Part shown: piece by piece, positions 55,993 to 64,000 of the stretch
Numbering within the stretch: the first letter of the stretch is position 1
How the letters are laid out: each line of letters starts with the position of its first letter
DNA from: Chryseobacterium sp. PMSZPI
GTDB lineage: Bacteria; Bacteroidota; Bacteroidia; Flavobacteriales; Weeksellaceae
Direction: 5' to 3'
NCBI RefSeq assembly: GCF_002835665.1
Contig: NZ_PIZV01000056.1
Location: forward strand, 19,310 to 83,309
Length of the DNA stretch: 64,000 bases
The notes under the pieces: model-generated
Seen by the model: only the letters and a program-made list of their open reading frames with translations
Database searches by the model: none
Told to the model about the DNA's origin: nothing
Made by a program: the position numbers and the translations under genes

Positions 55993-56643
55993 ATGAAATA
56001 TTTAAATAAAACAGTTTTTTCTCTTGCTCTGGCTGGAATGTCTATATTTTCAGGGAATTTGAGCGCTCAGTTTTTAGGGGGGCACAGACTAAAAAGTGAT
56101 GAAGATGGGCCAAAAGGGCAATTTATGGTTTACGGTTCATTAGATTACTCGAAAGTTACTACTCCAACCAATAGCAGTAGTACCGTTTCCAGTGCACCTC
56201 TGGGAGTAGGATACCTTATCAATAATAATGACCTGATCGGGGTTAATTATGCTTACTCTCAAAATTCTGTGAATCATAATGTTGTATACAAACAGAATGA
56301 AGCCGGAGTTTGGTATAGCCCATCTGTAATGCTTGGGAAATACTTTGTATTGATTGGGCAGGTGGATGCTCATTACGTTTGGGGACAACAGCAGACGATG
56401 GCAGCTGATGCTATGGAAAACTTTAACGGGTTCCGTCTTCGCGCTTATCCTTTGATCGGGATCTTACTAGGTGGAGGTTGGGCTCTGAAATTCAAGTTTG
56501 CAGAGCTTTCAATGCTTCAGACGAAAACCAAAGAAGAAGGTTGGACGAAAAGCTATGTGGCTGGAATCAGTGGTTCAACATTCGGGGTAGGCATTTCTAA
56601 AAACTTAGACTTCAGAAAAAAATCAACTAAAAATGATAATTAA
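55993..56643 (+). CDS. Outer membrane beta-barrel protein in the urease cluster
   Basis: 216 residues with a signal peptide (MKYLNKTVFSLALAGMSIFSGNLSAQ). The mature part alternates in beta-strand fashion (GQFMVYGSLDYSKV, APLGVGYLINNNDLIGVNYAYSQN, FVLIGQVDAHYVWG), as in small OmpX/OmpW-like barrels. Its last 11 bases overlap ureE, so it is firmly in the operon. It is not a canonical urease gene. A channel for urea or nickel is an inference from position. Confidence 0.75.
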   Translation: MKYLNKTVFSLALAGMSIFSGNLSAQFLGGHRLKSDEDGPKGQFMVYGSLDYSKVTTPTNSSSTVSSAPLGVGYLINNNDLIGVNYAYSQNSVNHNVVYKQNEAGVWYSPSVMLGKYFVLIGQVDAHYVWGQQQTMAADAMENFNGFRLRAYPLIGILLGGGWALKFKFAELSMLQTKTKEEGWTKSYVAGISGSTFGVGISKNLDFRKKSTKNDN

Positions 56644-57142
56644 TCAAACCATAGGCAATCTCACCGAAAATCCTACGGAAAAGAATATAGATTATCTGGA
56701 TCTTGAATGGTTTGAAACCACCAAAAGAATTCAACGCAAAAAAACAAGACAAGGTGTTGATGTTGCTATCAAATTCCTTAAGGAAGGACAACGTTTGCGT
56801 GAAGGTGATATTCTTTTTGAGGATGCAGAAAAAGTAATTGTGATCAATGTCCTGGAAACAGAGGCAATCGTAATGGTTCCCGGATCTTTATTGGAAATGG
56901 GAACGGTATGTTATGAAATCGGAAACAAGCATATTCCGCTTTTCATTCAGGAGGATAAAGTATTGCTTCCGTTTGAGATGCCCATGTTCAGATGGTTGGA
57001 AGCAAGTGGTTTTAAACCGGAAAAACAATCCGTAAAACTACTGAACCTTCTTAAATCGAATGTAGAACCTCATGGACATGGAAGTCTGGGTTCTACAATT
57101 TTTACCAAAATCTTAAAAATGGCAGCCCCGAAAGATGAATAA
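56633..57142 (+). CDS. ureE: Urease accessory protein UreE
   Basis: 169 residues. The family core RKKTRQGVDVAIKF, CYEIGNKHIPLFIQEDKVLLPFE and the C-terminal FKPEKQSVKLL are present. No His-rich tail of the Klebsiella kind, only HGHG, so nickel storage would be low. It carries nickel to UreG. Overlaps the barrel gene by 11 bases and ureF by 8. Confidence 0.95.
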   Translation: MIINQTIGNLTENPTEKNIDYLDLEWFETTKRIQRKKTRQGVDVAIKFLKEGQRLREGDILFEDAEKVIVINVLETEAIVMVPGSLLEMGTVCYEIGNKHIPLFIQEDKVLLPFEMPMFRWLEASGFKPEKQSVKLLNLLKSNVEPHGHGSLGSTIFTKILKMAAPKDE

Positions 57143-57836
57143 TAGTATGAACATCAATTTTTTATCAGGATTGCTTCATTTGGCAGACCCAACGCTTCCT
57201 ATCGGTGGATATACCCACTCCAACGGACTTGAAACGTATGTACAGGAAAGAATCGTGCATAATGTGGAAACTGCAAAAGAATTTGTACAGAACATGCTTC
57301 AGTACAATCTTAAATTCAATGATGGGGCTTTTGTAAAACTGGCTTATCAGGCAGCTGAAAATGGAGATTTACAGACTCTGTTGGATCTTGATAATGAATG
57401 TAATGCGATAAAATGTCCTAAAGAAATCCGCCAGGCCAGCCAGAAGCTAGGTCTCAGGTTAATAAAAATATTTAAAAGAAGGGAAAGTTTTCCTTTCATG
57501 GAAGCATTTGAAAAGGCAGTTCAGAATAAAGAAGCTAACTCTCATTACTGTATCGTTTTTGGAGTGTATGCTTACTTAATGAAGATTCCTTTATACGAAG
57601 CATTGTTAGGATTCTATTATACCTCGGTTGCCGGAATGATTACCAACGCAGTAAAGCTGGTTCCTCTGGGACAGCTTGATGGGCAGGACATCCTATTCAC
57701 TTTATATCCTGTCATGGAAAAAACAGTTAGAGAAACAATAGAACTGGACAGAGATCTGGTAGGACTTTGTAATACAGCCTTTGACATCCGATGTATGCAG
57801 CACGAAAGGTTGTATTCAAGACTTTATATGTCCTAA
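57135..57836 (+). CDS. ureF: Urease accessory protein UreF
   Basis: 233 residues. LPIGGYTHSNGLETYVQ near residue 27 is the UreF signature, and the rest is helical. It gates nickel delivery from UreG to the UreD-urease complex. The ATG at 57135 overlaps ureE; a second ATG at 57147 is possible. A 132-base gap follows before ureG, with no gene in it. Confidence 0.95.
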   Translation: MNNSMNINFLSGLLHLADPTLPIGGYTHSNGLETYVQERIVHNVETAKEFVQNMLQYNLKFNDGAFVKLAYQAAENGDLQTLLDLDNECNAIKCPKEIRQASQKLGLRLIKIFKRRESFPFMEAFEKAVQNKEANSHYCIVFGVYAYLMKIPLYEALLGFYYTSVAGMITNAVKLVPLGQLDGQDILFTLYPVMEKTVRETIELDRDLVGLCNTAFDIRCMQHERLYSRLYMS

Positions 57837-57968
57837 AAGAGACAAAAGAGCAAAATGTGAATAACCTTAGCTGAGTGAAATGCCCTTGCGAACGAAAAAT
57901 CTTCACAATCAATCAAAAAATCTTAGCGCTCTCAGCGTTAAAAAACAAACAAAGTAAAATTTAAAAAA

Positions 57969-58607
57969 ATGGAAAACAGAAAATATATAAAAGTAGGAGT
58001 AGCAGGCCCTGTAGGATCAGGAAAAACTGCATTATTAGAACGTTTAAGCAGAAAATTATTCGGGACTTACGATCTTGGAGTAATCACCAATGATATCTAT
58101 ACTAAAGAAGATGCTGAATTTATGGCTAAAAACAGTCTTCTTCCTCACGACAGAATTATCGGGGTAGAAACAGGAGGTTGCCCTCACACTGCGATCCGTG
58201 AAGATGCCAGTATGAATCTTGAAGCAGTAGATGAATTGGCTGCACGTTTCCCAGAAATAGAATTGGTTCTTATTGAAAGTGGAGGTGACAACCTTTCAGC
58301 GACTTTCAGCCCAGACCTTGCCGATGTTACCATCTTCATTATTGACGTTGCGGAAGGAGAGAAAATTCCTAGAAAAGGAGGTCCCGGTATTACAAGATCA
58401 GACCTATTGATCATCAATAAAATTGACCTTGCCCCTTATGTTGGAGCCAGCCTTGAAGTGATGGAGAACGATGCCAGAAGAATGAGAAAAGGAAATCCTT
58501 TTGTTTTCACCAACCTTAAAACAGATGAAGGGTTAGATAAAGTGATCGGGTGGATCAAAAAATATGCTCTTTTAGAAGAAATTGAAGAACCGAACTTAGT
58601 AAGATAA
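57969..58607 (+). CDS. ureG: Urease accessory GTPase UreG
   Basis: 212 residues. P-loop GPVGSGKT (13-20), the nickel motif Cys71-Pro-His73 in [13 protein letters not shown], and the guanine motif [11 protein letters not shown] are all present. It supplies GTP-driven nickel transfer to urease. Its stop codon is followed at once by ureD. Confidence 0.98.
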   Translation: MENRKYIKVGVAGPVGSGKTALLERLSRKLFGTYDLGVITNDIYTKEDAEFMAKNSLLPHDRIIGVETGGCPHTAIREDASMNLEAVDELAARFPEIELVLIESGGDNLSATFSPDLADVTIFIIDVAEGEKIPRKGGPGITRSDLLIINKIDLAPYVGASLEVMENDARRMRKGNPFVFTNLKTDEGLDKVIGWIKKYALLEEIEEPNLVR

Positions 58608-59396
58608 ATGAATAGTCGTTTAAATATTATCGCAGGATTCAAGGGAGGAGAATCATATGTGAAAGATCTTTATGTCTCTCTTCCTTTCAGAGTAGTTTCT
58701 GTAGGGCAGAGAAAAAGTGACAAAAAGCTCTATCAGATGGTAATGAGCTCTTCTCCGGGAATTCTGGATGGTGACCATTATCATCTGGAGGTAGCCCTTG
58801 AAAAAGGAGCTTCACTTCAACTGCAGTCACAATCATATCAGAGGCTTTTCAATATGAAAGATAAGGCTGTTCAGGAGTTAAATGTAACCATGGAGGATGA
58901 CACTTCTTTTGCTTATGTTCCTCACCCTATTGTTCCCCATGAAGATTCCAACTTTAAAAGTAAAGCCAATGTTCATATCGGGAAAAACAGTCAGATCATC
59001 ATCAGTGAGATCATTACGTGTGGAAGAAAGCATTATGGAGAGGTTTTCAAATTGAAGCGTTTTCAGAATCTTATGGAGATTTATCACAATAATAAATTGG
59101 TAGTAAAAGATAATGTTGTGATCCAACCTGACTTGATTCCGATCAGCAGTATTGGTAATCTGGAGCAGTATACCCATCAGGGAACTTTAATCTTCTACAG
59201 TACAAAGGAAAATGTAGATAAAAATGGATTGATCGAAGAGATTGTTGAATCAGCTGCTCAGCATATTGAAGAAATGGAAGTAGGAGTATCAGCAATGGAA
59301 GACAATGGTTTTGTAGTAAGAGCTTTAGGACACGGTGGAGAATTGATGTACAACTTCTTCCTGTATGTTCAGGAAATCCTTTGGTCGCTGGAATAA
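58608..59396 (+). CDS. ureD: Urease accessory protein UreD (UreH)
   Basis: 262 residues. SSPGILDGDHYHLEVALEKGASLQLQSQSYQRLF is the UreD signature, followed by PHPIVPHEDSNF and ISEIITCGRKHYGE. It binds urease and receives nickel through UreF. It starts on the base after the ureG stop, so translation is coupled. Confidence 0.96.
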   Translation: MNSRLNIIAGFKGGESYVKDLYVSLPFRVVSVGQRKSDKKLYQMVMSSSPGILDGDHYHLEVALEKGASLQLQSQSYQRLFNMKDKAVQELNVTMEDDTSFAYVPHPIVPHEDSNFKSKANVHIGKNSQIIISEIITCGRKHYGEVFKLKRFQNLMEIYHNNKLVVKDNVVIQPDLIPISSIGNLEQYTHQGTLIFYSTKENVDKNGLIEEIVESAAQHIEEMEVGVSAMEDNGFVVRALGHGGELMYNFFLYVQEILWSLE

Positions 59397-59423
59397 AATA
59401 AGGAAGAGTCTTGAGAGTTGAGA

Positions 59424-59454
59424 GCCTTGTCAAGGTTTTAAACCTTGACAAGGC
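59424..59454. repeat. Near-perfect 31-base palindrome
   Basis: GCCTTGTCAAGGTTT (59424-59438) and AAACCTTGACAAGGC (59440-59454) are perfect inverted arms around one base, 28 bases after ureD. No T tract follows, so it is not a plain terminator. Confidence 0.85.
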
Positions 59455-59616
59455 TGGTATCAGCGTAATCTCCAAAATCTGAGAGAGCATCTATTCAATA
59501 GAAGCGGGTTATAATCCTGAGCTTAGCCGAAGGAAGCCCGCGCAAATAAAAAGAAACCATCCATTGGCTTTAGCCAAAACATAAAAAAGAATCTGAAACA
59601 ACAGAATTAATAGAAA

Positions 59617-60318
59617 ATGGACAGTACAGTTTGGGCATTACTTTTAAGTGCCGTTTCAATAAGTTTTATACATACCGCCTCAGGGCCGGATCATTATCTG
59701 CCTTTTATCGTGATTTCAAAATCCAAGAAATGGAGCGGAATGAAAACCGCAATATTAACCGTAATTTGTGGGCTTGGACACGTTCTGAGTTCCCTGATTC
59801 TTGGTTTTGTTGGAGTATTTTTAGGCTGGCAGCTGAATAAAATCTCCTGGTTTCAGGATATCAGAGGAAACTTCTCAGGATGGGCATTGTTGATTTTTGG
59901 AGGAGTATATTTAGTGTATGGTTTGATCCAGGCGATCAGAAATAAGCCTCATAAGCATTTTGATGTCATGGGAGATGATGTTTACGTTTATGAACATAAT
60001 CATAGTGAAGTGGTAATGCCTCAAAAAAGAATAAAAGTAACTCCGCTTGTACTTTTCATGATCTTCGTAATGGGGCCAAGTGAACCTTTAATCCCTTTAC
60101 TATTTTATTCAGGAGTAAAACACTCTATGTCTGAGATCACAGTATTGGTGACTTCATTTACTGCAACTACTGTGTTGACTATGCTTGGAATGGTTCTGTT
60201 AGGGCGTTACGGTTATTCAACATTATTCAATACGGATAAACTGGAAAGATACATGGGAGTCGTAAGTGGCGCTGTGGTAACAGTCTGCGGAGTTGGGATG
60301 GTCTTTCTCGGGTGGTAA
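59617..60318 (+). CDS. Nickel-permease-like membrane protein (UreH/NiCoT type)
   Basis: 233 residues with about six helices. HTASGPDHYLPF in helix 1 resembles the HX4DH metal motif of nickel/cobalt permeases and the UreH group. A His-rich loop lies between helices (HKHFD, then YEHNHSEV). Together with its place after ureD this suggests nickel uptake at the inner membrane. The substrate is inferred. 220 bases after ureD. Confidence 0.8.
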   Translation: MDSTVWALLLSAVSISFIHTASGPDHYLPFIVISKSKKWSGMKTAILTVICGLGHVLSSLILGFVGVFLGWQLNKISWFQDIRGNFSGWALLIFGGVYLVYGLIQAIRNKPHKHFDVMGDDVYVYEHNHSEVVMPQKRIKVTPLVLFMIFVMGPSEPLIPLLFYSGVKHSMSEITVLVTSFTATTVLTMLGMVLLGRYGYSTLFNTDKLERYMGVVSGAVVTVCGVGMVFLGW

Positions 60319-60324
60319 GGTATT

Positions 60325-60530
60325 GCAGAGCTTGAGCGTTTTAGGGTCGTAGAGTTTGAGAGTGAAACAGTTTAAAGTTTAAAGTTGTCATTCTTTTACT
60401 AATAATTAACAACTCATCATTCACTTGCGAAGCAAAATTGACTATTGAAATGTAAAATTAAAATATCTATCATCTCTTCGTCTATCACCTCTCATCTTTA
60501 CATCTCTTGTCTATTTAACTACAAACATTA
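60325..60530. repeat. Spacer repeat, copy A
   Basis: Word order GAGTTTGAGAGTG, TTTAAAGTTTAAAG, a CTTGCGAAGCAAAATTGAC word, AAAATTAAAATATCT, then CTCATCT/CTATTT runs. The spacer at 61440-61640 has the same words in the same order. No gene. Confidence 0.75.
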
Positions 60531-60547
60531 TTACAATTAAAAAAACT

Positions 60548-61435
60548 ATGAACGAATTTTTCAAAAAACTACCTTTTTTAGACAATGTTTTAAAAGGTAT
60601 AGGACAGATTATGCTGCAGGAAAACAGATGGACCGGACTTTTGTTCCTTATAGGAATATTTATGGGAAGCTGGCAGTGTGGTGTTGCCGTACTAATCTCG
60701 ACTGCTGCCGGAACTTTTACGGCCATGAAACTTAAATATGACAAATCTGAAATCAATGCCGGGTTGTATGGTTTCAGTGCAGCATTGGTAGGAGTAGCGT
60801 TGGCTTTCCTATTCGAAACAACCATATTAATTTGGGGTCTTATTATATTGGGTGGAGCATTGGCTGCAATTATTCAGCATTTCTTTATCCAAAAGAAAAT
60901 TCCGGTATTTACTTTTCCTTTTATTATGATCACATGGATATTGGTATTTGCATTACATCATTTCACTCATATTCCGCCCTCTGCGATGTTGAGCACTGAG
61001 GTTATTCCTTCAAAATATGATGATTTTCTTACCTGTACCAATGGTTTTGGTGAAGTCATATTTCAGGGAGGAGTACTTTCAGGAATGATCTTCTTTCTCG
61101 CTGTTTTCATCAGTTCGCCGGTAGCAGCATTATACGGACTGGCAGCTTCTATTTTGGGAGCAGGATTATCACAGTGGAATGGAGAACCTGTTAAAGAAAT
61201 TCATATGGGATTATTTGGATTTAATGCAGTGCTTTCAGCGATTGTATTTTCAGGGGTTAAAAAAACGGATGGCTTATGGGTACTTATTGCTGTTCTTTTA
61301 ACCATTGCAATCGATGATTTCTTAATAGATAATCATTATCTGGATATCGTTGGAGGAGTATTTACTTTCCCGTTTGTAGCAGGAACGTGGATCACTCTTT
61401 TAATTCAAAAAATATTTATTAAAACTAAAGCGTAG
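60548..61435 (+). CDS. Urea transporter (UT family)
   Basis: 295 residues, about ten helices in two halves. The UT signature GIGQIMLQENRWTG (17-30) is present in the first half, and VIFQGGVLSGMIF with GLFGFNAVLSAIVF in the second. It is a urea channel of the inner membrane, and it feeds the cytoplasmic urease encoded upstream. It follows a repeat-filled spacer of 229 bases, so it may be transcribed separately. Confidence 0.92.
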   Translation: MNEFFKKLPFLDNVLKGIGQIMLQENRWTGLLFLIGIFMGSWQCGVAVLISTAAGTFTAMKLKYDKSEINAGLYGFSAALVGVALAFLFETTILIWGLIILGGALAAIIQHFFIQKKIPVFTFPFIMITWILVFALHHFTHIPPSAMLSTEVIPSKYDDFLTCTNGFGEVIFQGGVLSGMIFFLAVFISSPVAALYGLAASILGAGLSQWNGEPVKEIHMGLFGFNAVLSAIVFSGVKKTDGLWVLIAVLLTIAIDDFLIDNHYLDIVGGVFTFPFVAGTWITLLIQKIFIKTKA

Positions 61436-61439
61436 ACTT

Positions 61440-61640
61440 AAGTTTGAGAGTGATAGAGTTTGAGGGTTTTAGAGTAGAGTAAATAAATGTTCAAGGTTTA
61501 ATGTTTAAAGTTCAAGGTTTCTATCTTTTCATTAGTTATTAAGGATTCGCTATTCTCTTGCGAAGCAAAATTGACCATTGACCTTAAAATTAAAATATCT
61601 TCAGTCTCTCATCTCTCCGTCTATTATCTCTTATCTAATT
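61440..61640. repeat. Spacer repeat, copy B
   Basis: GTTTGAGAGTGATAGAGTTTGAGGG, TTTAAAGTTCAAGG, CTTGCGAAGCAAAATTGACC, AAAATTAAAATATCT and CTCATCTCTCCGTC words match the spacer at 60325-60530 in order. No gene in it; a 61-codon frame at 61571-61756 is spurious. Confidence 0.75.
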
Positions 61641-61655
61641 TAATTAAAACAAAAA

Positions 61656-63902
61656 ATGAAAATAACAAAAATAGCAGCGGCATTTCTAATCATGGCATTC
61701 AATGGAAAAATTATGGCGCAGGAAACAGAAAAGCAGTTGCTAATCAAAGATGCTGATGATAAATTTCCAATCGCAGATGTATTGGTAAAATATGACCACG
61801 GAAACAACCACACCCATACAGGAACAGATGGTAGTTTTGCCATCCCTGCTAAGTCCCTTCCGGATACACTGGTTATCAGCCACCAGGGATATGATGAGGT
61901 AAAATGGGTCGTAACTAACGATGAGGATAAAAATAAAGTTATTTTTTTACAACATATGCCTTTTCAGATTTCTGAAGTAGCCATTAATCATAGTTCATTC
62001 TTGTCTGCCATAACTAAAGTAGATTTGAATAAATTTCCGGTGAACTCTGCACAGGATCTGTTGAGAAAAGTTCCGGGATTGTTTATCGCACAACATGCAG
62101 GGGGAGGAAAAGCCGAACAGCTTTTTTTAAGAGGATTTGATGCTGATCATGGTACGGATGTAAGTGTGAATGTAGACGGAATGCCGGTGAATATTGTATC
62201 TCACGCCCATGGACAAGGATATTCTGATCTTCACTTTGTGATTCCTGAAACAGTCAATAATATAGATTTTGGGAAAGGTGCATATTATATGGATCGCGGA
62301 GATTTCAATACCGCAGGATATGTTGATTTTCAAACGTATAATGGCTTGAAAAATAGTATGGTGAAACTAGAAGGAGGATCTTTCAATTCTAAAAGAGTAT
62401 TGGGAATGTTCAATATTCTGCATGATGATTTGGGAAGAAAAAACGCCTATGTCGCCGCGGAATATAATTATACAGATGGTCCTTTTGACGTAAAGCAGAA
62501 CTTCAACAGAGTTAATATTTTCGGAAAATATAACCAATGGTTTACGGATAAAGACTATTTCAATATCCAATTTTCAACATTCAATTCTTCATGGAATGCA
62601 TCAGGACAAATTCCTGAACGTGCAGTAAACCAAGGAATCATTACAAGATGGGGAAGTATAGATCCTACTGAAGGTGGAAAAACTTCCAGAACCAACCTTC
62701 AGATGAATTTTAAGCATATTATTTCTCCTTCTGAGCAGATCGATGCAATGGCTTTTTATTCAAAATATAATTTCAATCTGTATTCTGATTTTACTTTTTA
62801 TTTAAAAGATAAAGATCATGGTGATGAAATCCAACAAACAGACGGAAGAAATATCTATGGAGCAGAAGTGAAATATACCAAGACTTTCTCCCTTCCAAAT
62901 AGTTCATTGAACTGGATTTCCGGAATTGGATTAAGAAATGATGATATCAATACATTGCAGCTAAATCATGTTTATCATAGAGATATGTTGCTCGACAGGG
63001 TGTCTGATGTAAACGGCACAGAAACCAATCTCCACGCTTATTCAGGTTTAGTTTGGAAAACCGGAAAATGGACCATCAATCCGGCATTAAGAGTCGATCA
63101 CTTTATCTTCAATATGCATAACCTGCTGGATCCTGAACAATTACCTTCCGGAGACTCTAAAGAAGCAACAAGGCTGAGTCCTAAGCTTAATTTTTCTTAT
63201 GCTCAAAATGACAATGTCATGTGGTTCCTGAAAACGGGAATGGGATTCCATTCTAATGATATGAGGGTAGTGGTTACCAATAAAAATGATAATACACTTC
63301 CATATTCTATTGGCGCAGATTTCGGAGTAAGGTTGCATCCATTCAAATCGTTGATTATCACCCCTGCTTTATGGTATATGGATTTGCAACAGGAATTTGT
63401 ATATGTAGGAGACGACGCAGTAGTAGAGCCGTCGGGAAAATCAAGACGTTTCGGAGCTGATTTGGGAATCCGATTTCAGCCGTTGGAAAACTTCTACCTG
63501 AATGCTGATATCAATTATTCTCACGCAAGATTTACCGAAGAAGAAAAAGGTCAGGATTATGTTCCGTTAGCCCCCGTAGTTACCAGTACAGGATCGGTAA
63601 ACTGGGATTTCCTAAACGGATTTTCTTTGGGACTTCAGTACCGCTATCTTGGAGCCAGACCTGCTGTAGAAGACAATAGCATCAGAACAAAAGCGTATTT
63701 CGTGAATGACCTGATGCTTTCTTACAATCGCCAGAAATGGGGTGCGAATATCCAGTTTAATAATCTTTTCAATGTAAAATGGAATGAAGCTCAATTTGCT
63801 ACGGAAACCCAATTAAAAGGAGAAGCAGAACCTATTACGGATCTTACCTATACTCCTGGAAGTCCTTTTGGAATAAGAGTAGGAGTTTATTATAAGTTTT
63901 AG
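61656..63902 (+). CDS. TonB-dependent outer membrane receptor
   Basis: 748 residues. Signal peptide MKITKIAAAFLIMAFNGKIMAQ, then a CarboxypepD-like domain (about 24-105) with a His cluster (His48, His52, His54 in DHGNNHTHTG), a plug (about 110-230, with SAQDLLRKVPGLFIAQHAGGGKAEQLFLRGF), and a 22-strand barrel ending in VGVYYKF. Position after the urea transporter suggests import of nickel or a nickel complex, not proven. A G-rich spacer (GAGTAGGAGAGTTTGAGG) starts right after the stop and continues to the window end. Confidence 0.9.
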   Translation: MKITKIAAAFLIMAFNGKIMAQETEKQLLIKDADDKFPIADVLVKYDHGNNHTHTGTDGSFAIPAKSLPDTLVISHQGYDEVKWVVTNDEDKNKVIFLQHMPFQISEVAINHSSFLSAITKVDLNKFPVNSAQDLLRKVPGLFIAQHAGGGKAEQLFLRGFDADHGTDVSVNVDGMPVNIVSHAHGQGYSDLHFVIPETVNNIDFGKGAYYMDRGDFNTAGYVDFQTYNGLKNSMVKLEGGSFNSKRVLGMFNILHDDLGRKNAYVAAEYNYTDGPFDVKQNFNRVNIFGKYNQWFTDKDYFNIQFSTFNSSWNASGQIPERAVNQGIITRWGSIDPTEGGKTSRTNLQMNFKHIISPSEQIDAMAFYSKYNFNLYSDFTFYLKDKDHGDEIQQTDGRNIYGAEVKYTKTFSLPNSSLNWISGIGLRNDDINTLQLNHVYHRDMLLDRVSDVNGTETNLHAYSGLVWKTGKWTINPALRVDHFIFNMHNLLDPEQLPSGDSKEATRLSPKLNFSYAQNDNVMWFLKTGMGFHSNDMRVVVTNKNDNTLPYSIGADFGVRLHPFKSLIITPALWYMDLQQEFVYVGDDAVVEPSGKSRRFGADLGIRFQPLENFYLNADINYSHARFTEEEKGQDYVPLAPVVTSTGSVNWDFLNGFSLGLQYRYLGARPAVEDNSIRTKAYFVNDLMLSYNRQKWGANIQFNNLFNVKWNEAQFATETQLKGEAEPITDLTYTPGSPFGIRVGVYYKF

Positions 63903-64000
63903 AGTAGGAGAGTTTGAGGTTGAGAGGGCTTGGGAGTTCTGGTTGCTAGTTAACAGGCTAGGCGTAAACAGTGGAGAGCAAAAAAGGCGTTTGGAAAAGA

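Noticed and set aside
61571..61756. 61-codon frame before the TonB receptor
   Set aside because: It starts in the spacer repeat and overlaps the receptor's signal peptide in another frame.

Overview
This window reads as chromosome of a low-GC member of the Flavobacteriia, most likely a Chryseobacterium or close relative. The genus is inferred; the class is well supported. Three things point there: the type IX secretion genes porV, porU and gldJ, promoters of the Bacteroidota form TTTG-N19-24-TAnnTTTG, and gene ends with predicted terminators but no strong Shine-Dalgarno sites. No rRNA, tRNA, CRISPR array, intact insertion sequence or prophage was seen.

Layout. 1-9.6 kb: the 3' end of purK, an SH3-domain exported protein, a lipoprotein/antiporter pair, a DMT exporter, purE, a YiaA-like protein, ahcY and a phosphopantetheinyl transferase. 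9.6-22.3 kb: a FUSC membrane protein, then the T9SS block porV-porU (minus) facing away from gldJ-murF (plus), then a NUDIX hydrolase and an SRPBCC protein. 23-27.4 kb: an operon of outer membrane protein, lptC and anmK, followed by holB. 27.7-32.9 kb: a small Cys-rich exported protein divergent from a self-contained TetR-TolC-HlyD-MFS efflux operon with a visible operator. 33.7-46 kb: mixed accessory and housekeeping genes: an unknown gene pair, DoxD/DoxA fusion, hydrolase, tag, HxlR/flavodoxin-fold pair, patatin, CorA, fabH, collar-like protein and thioredoxin-TPR. 46-52.5 kb: a TPR-membrane-AraC regulator, a candidate small structured RNA, small lipoproteins, a serine hydrolase and pruA. 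52.9-63.9 kb: a complete urea-use cluster, ureABC, outer membrane barrel, ureE, ureF, ureG, ureD, nickel-permease-like protein, urea channel and TonB-dependent receptor.

How genes work together. PorU and PorV are parts of the sortase/attachment complex that finishes T9SS cargo at the cell surface, and GldJ is a lipoprotein of the same motility/secretion apparatus. TetR-TolC-HlyD-MFS forms one tripartite pump under its own repressor. The urease cluster appears to hold the enzyme, its nickel-insertion chaperones, a urea channel and candidate nickel uptake across both membranes.

Intergenic DNA is unusually repeat-rich. It contains a pair of 326-bp MITE-like elements with matching inverted termini, a family of 174-186 bp tandem repeats at three loci in both orientations, REP-like palindromes, an 89-90 bp tandem repeat, and a repeated spacer between the last genes of the urea cluster. 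The two least expected signals are the MITE-like pair (32980-33305 and 44339-44664) and the promoter-peptide-hairpin-terminator unit at 47891-48133.
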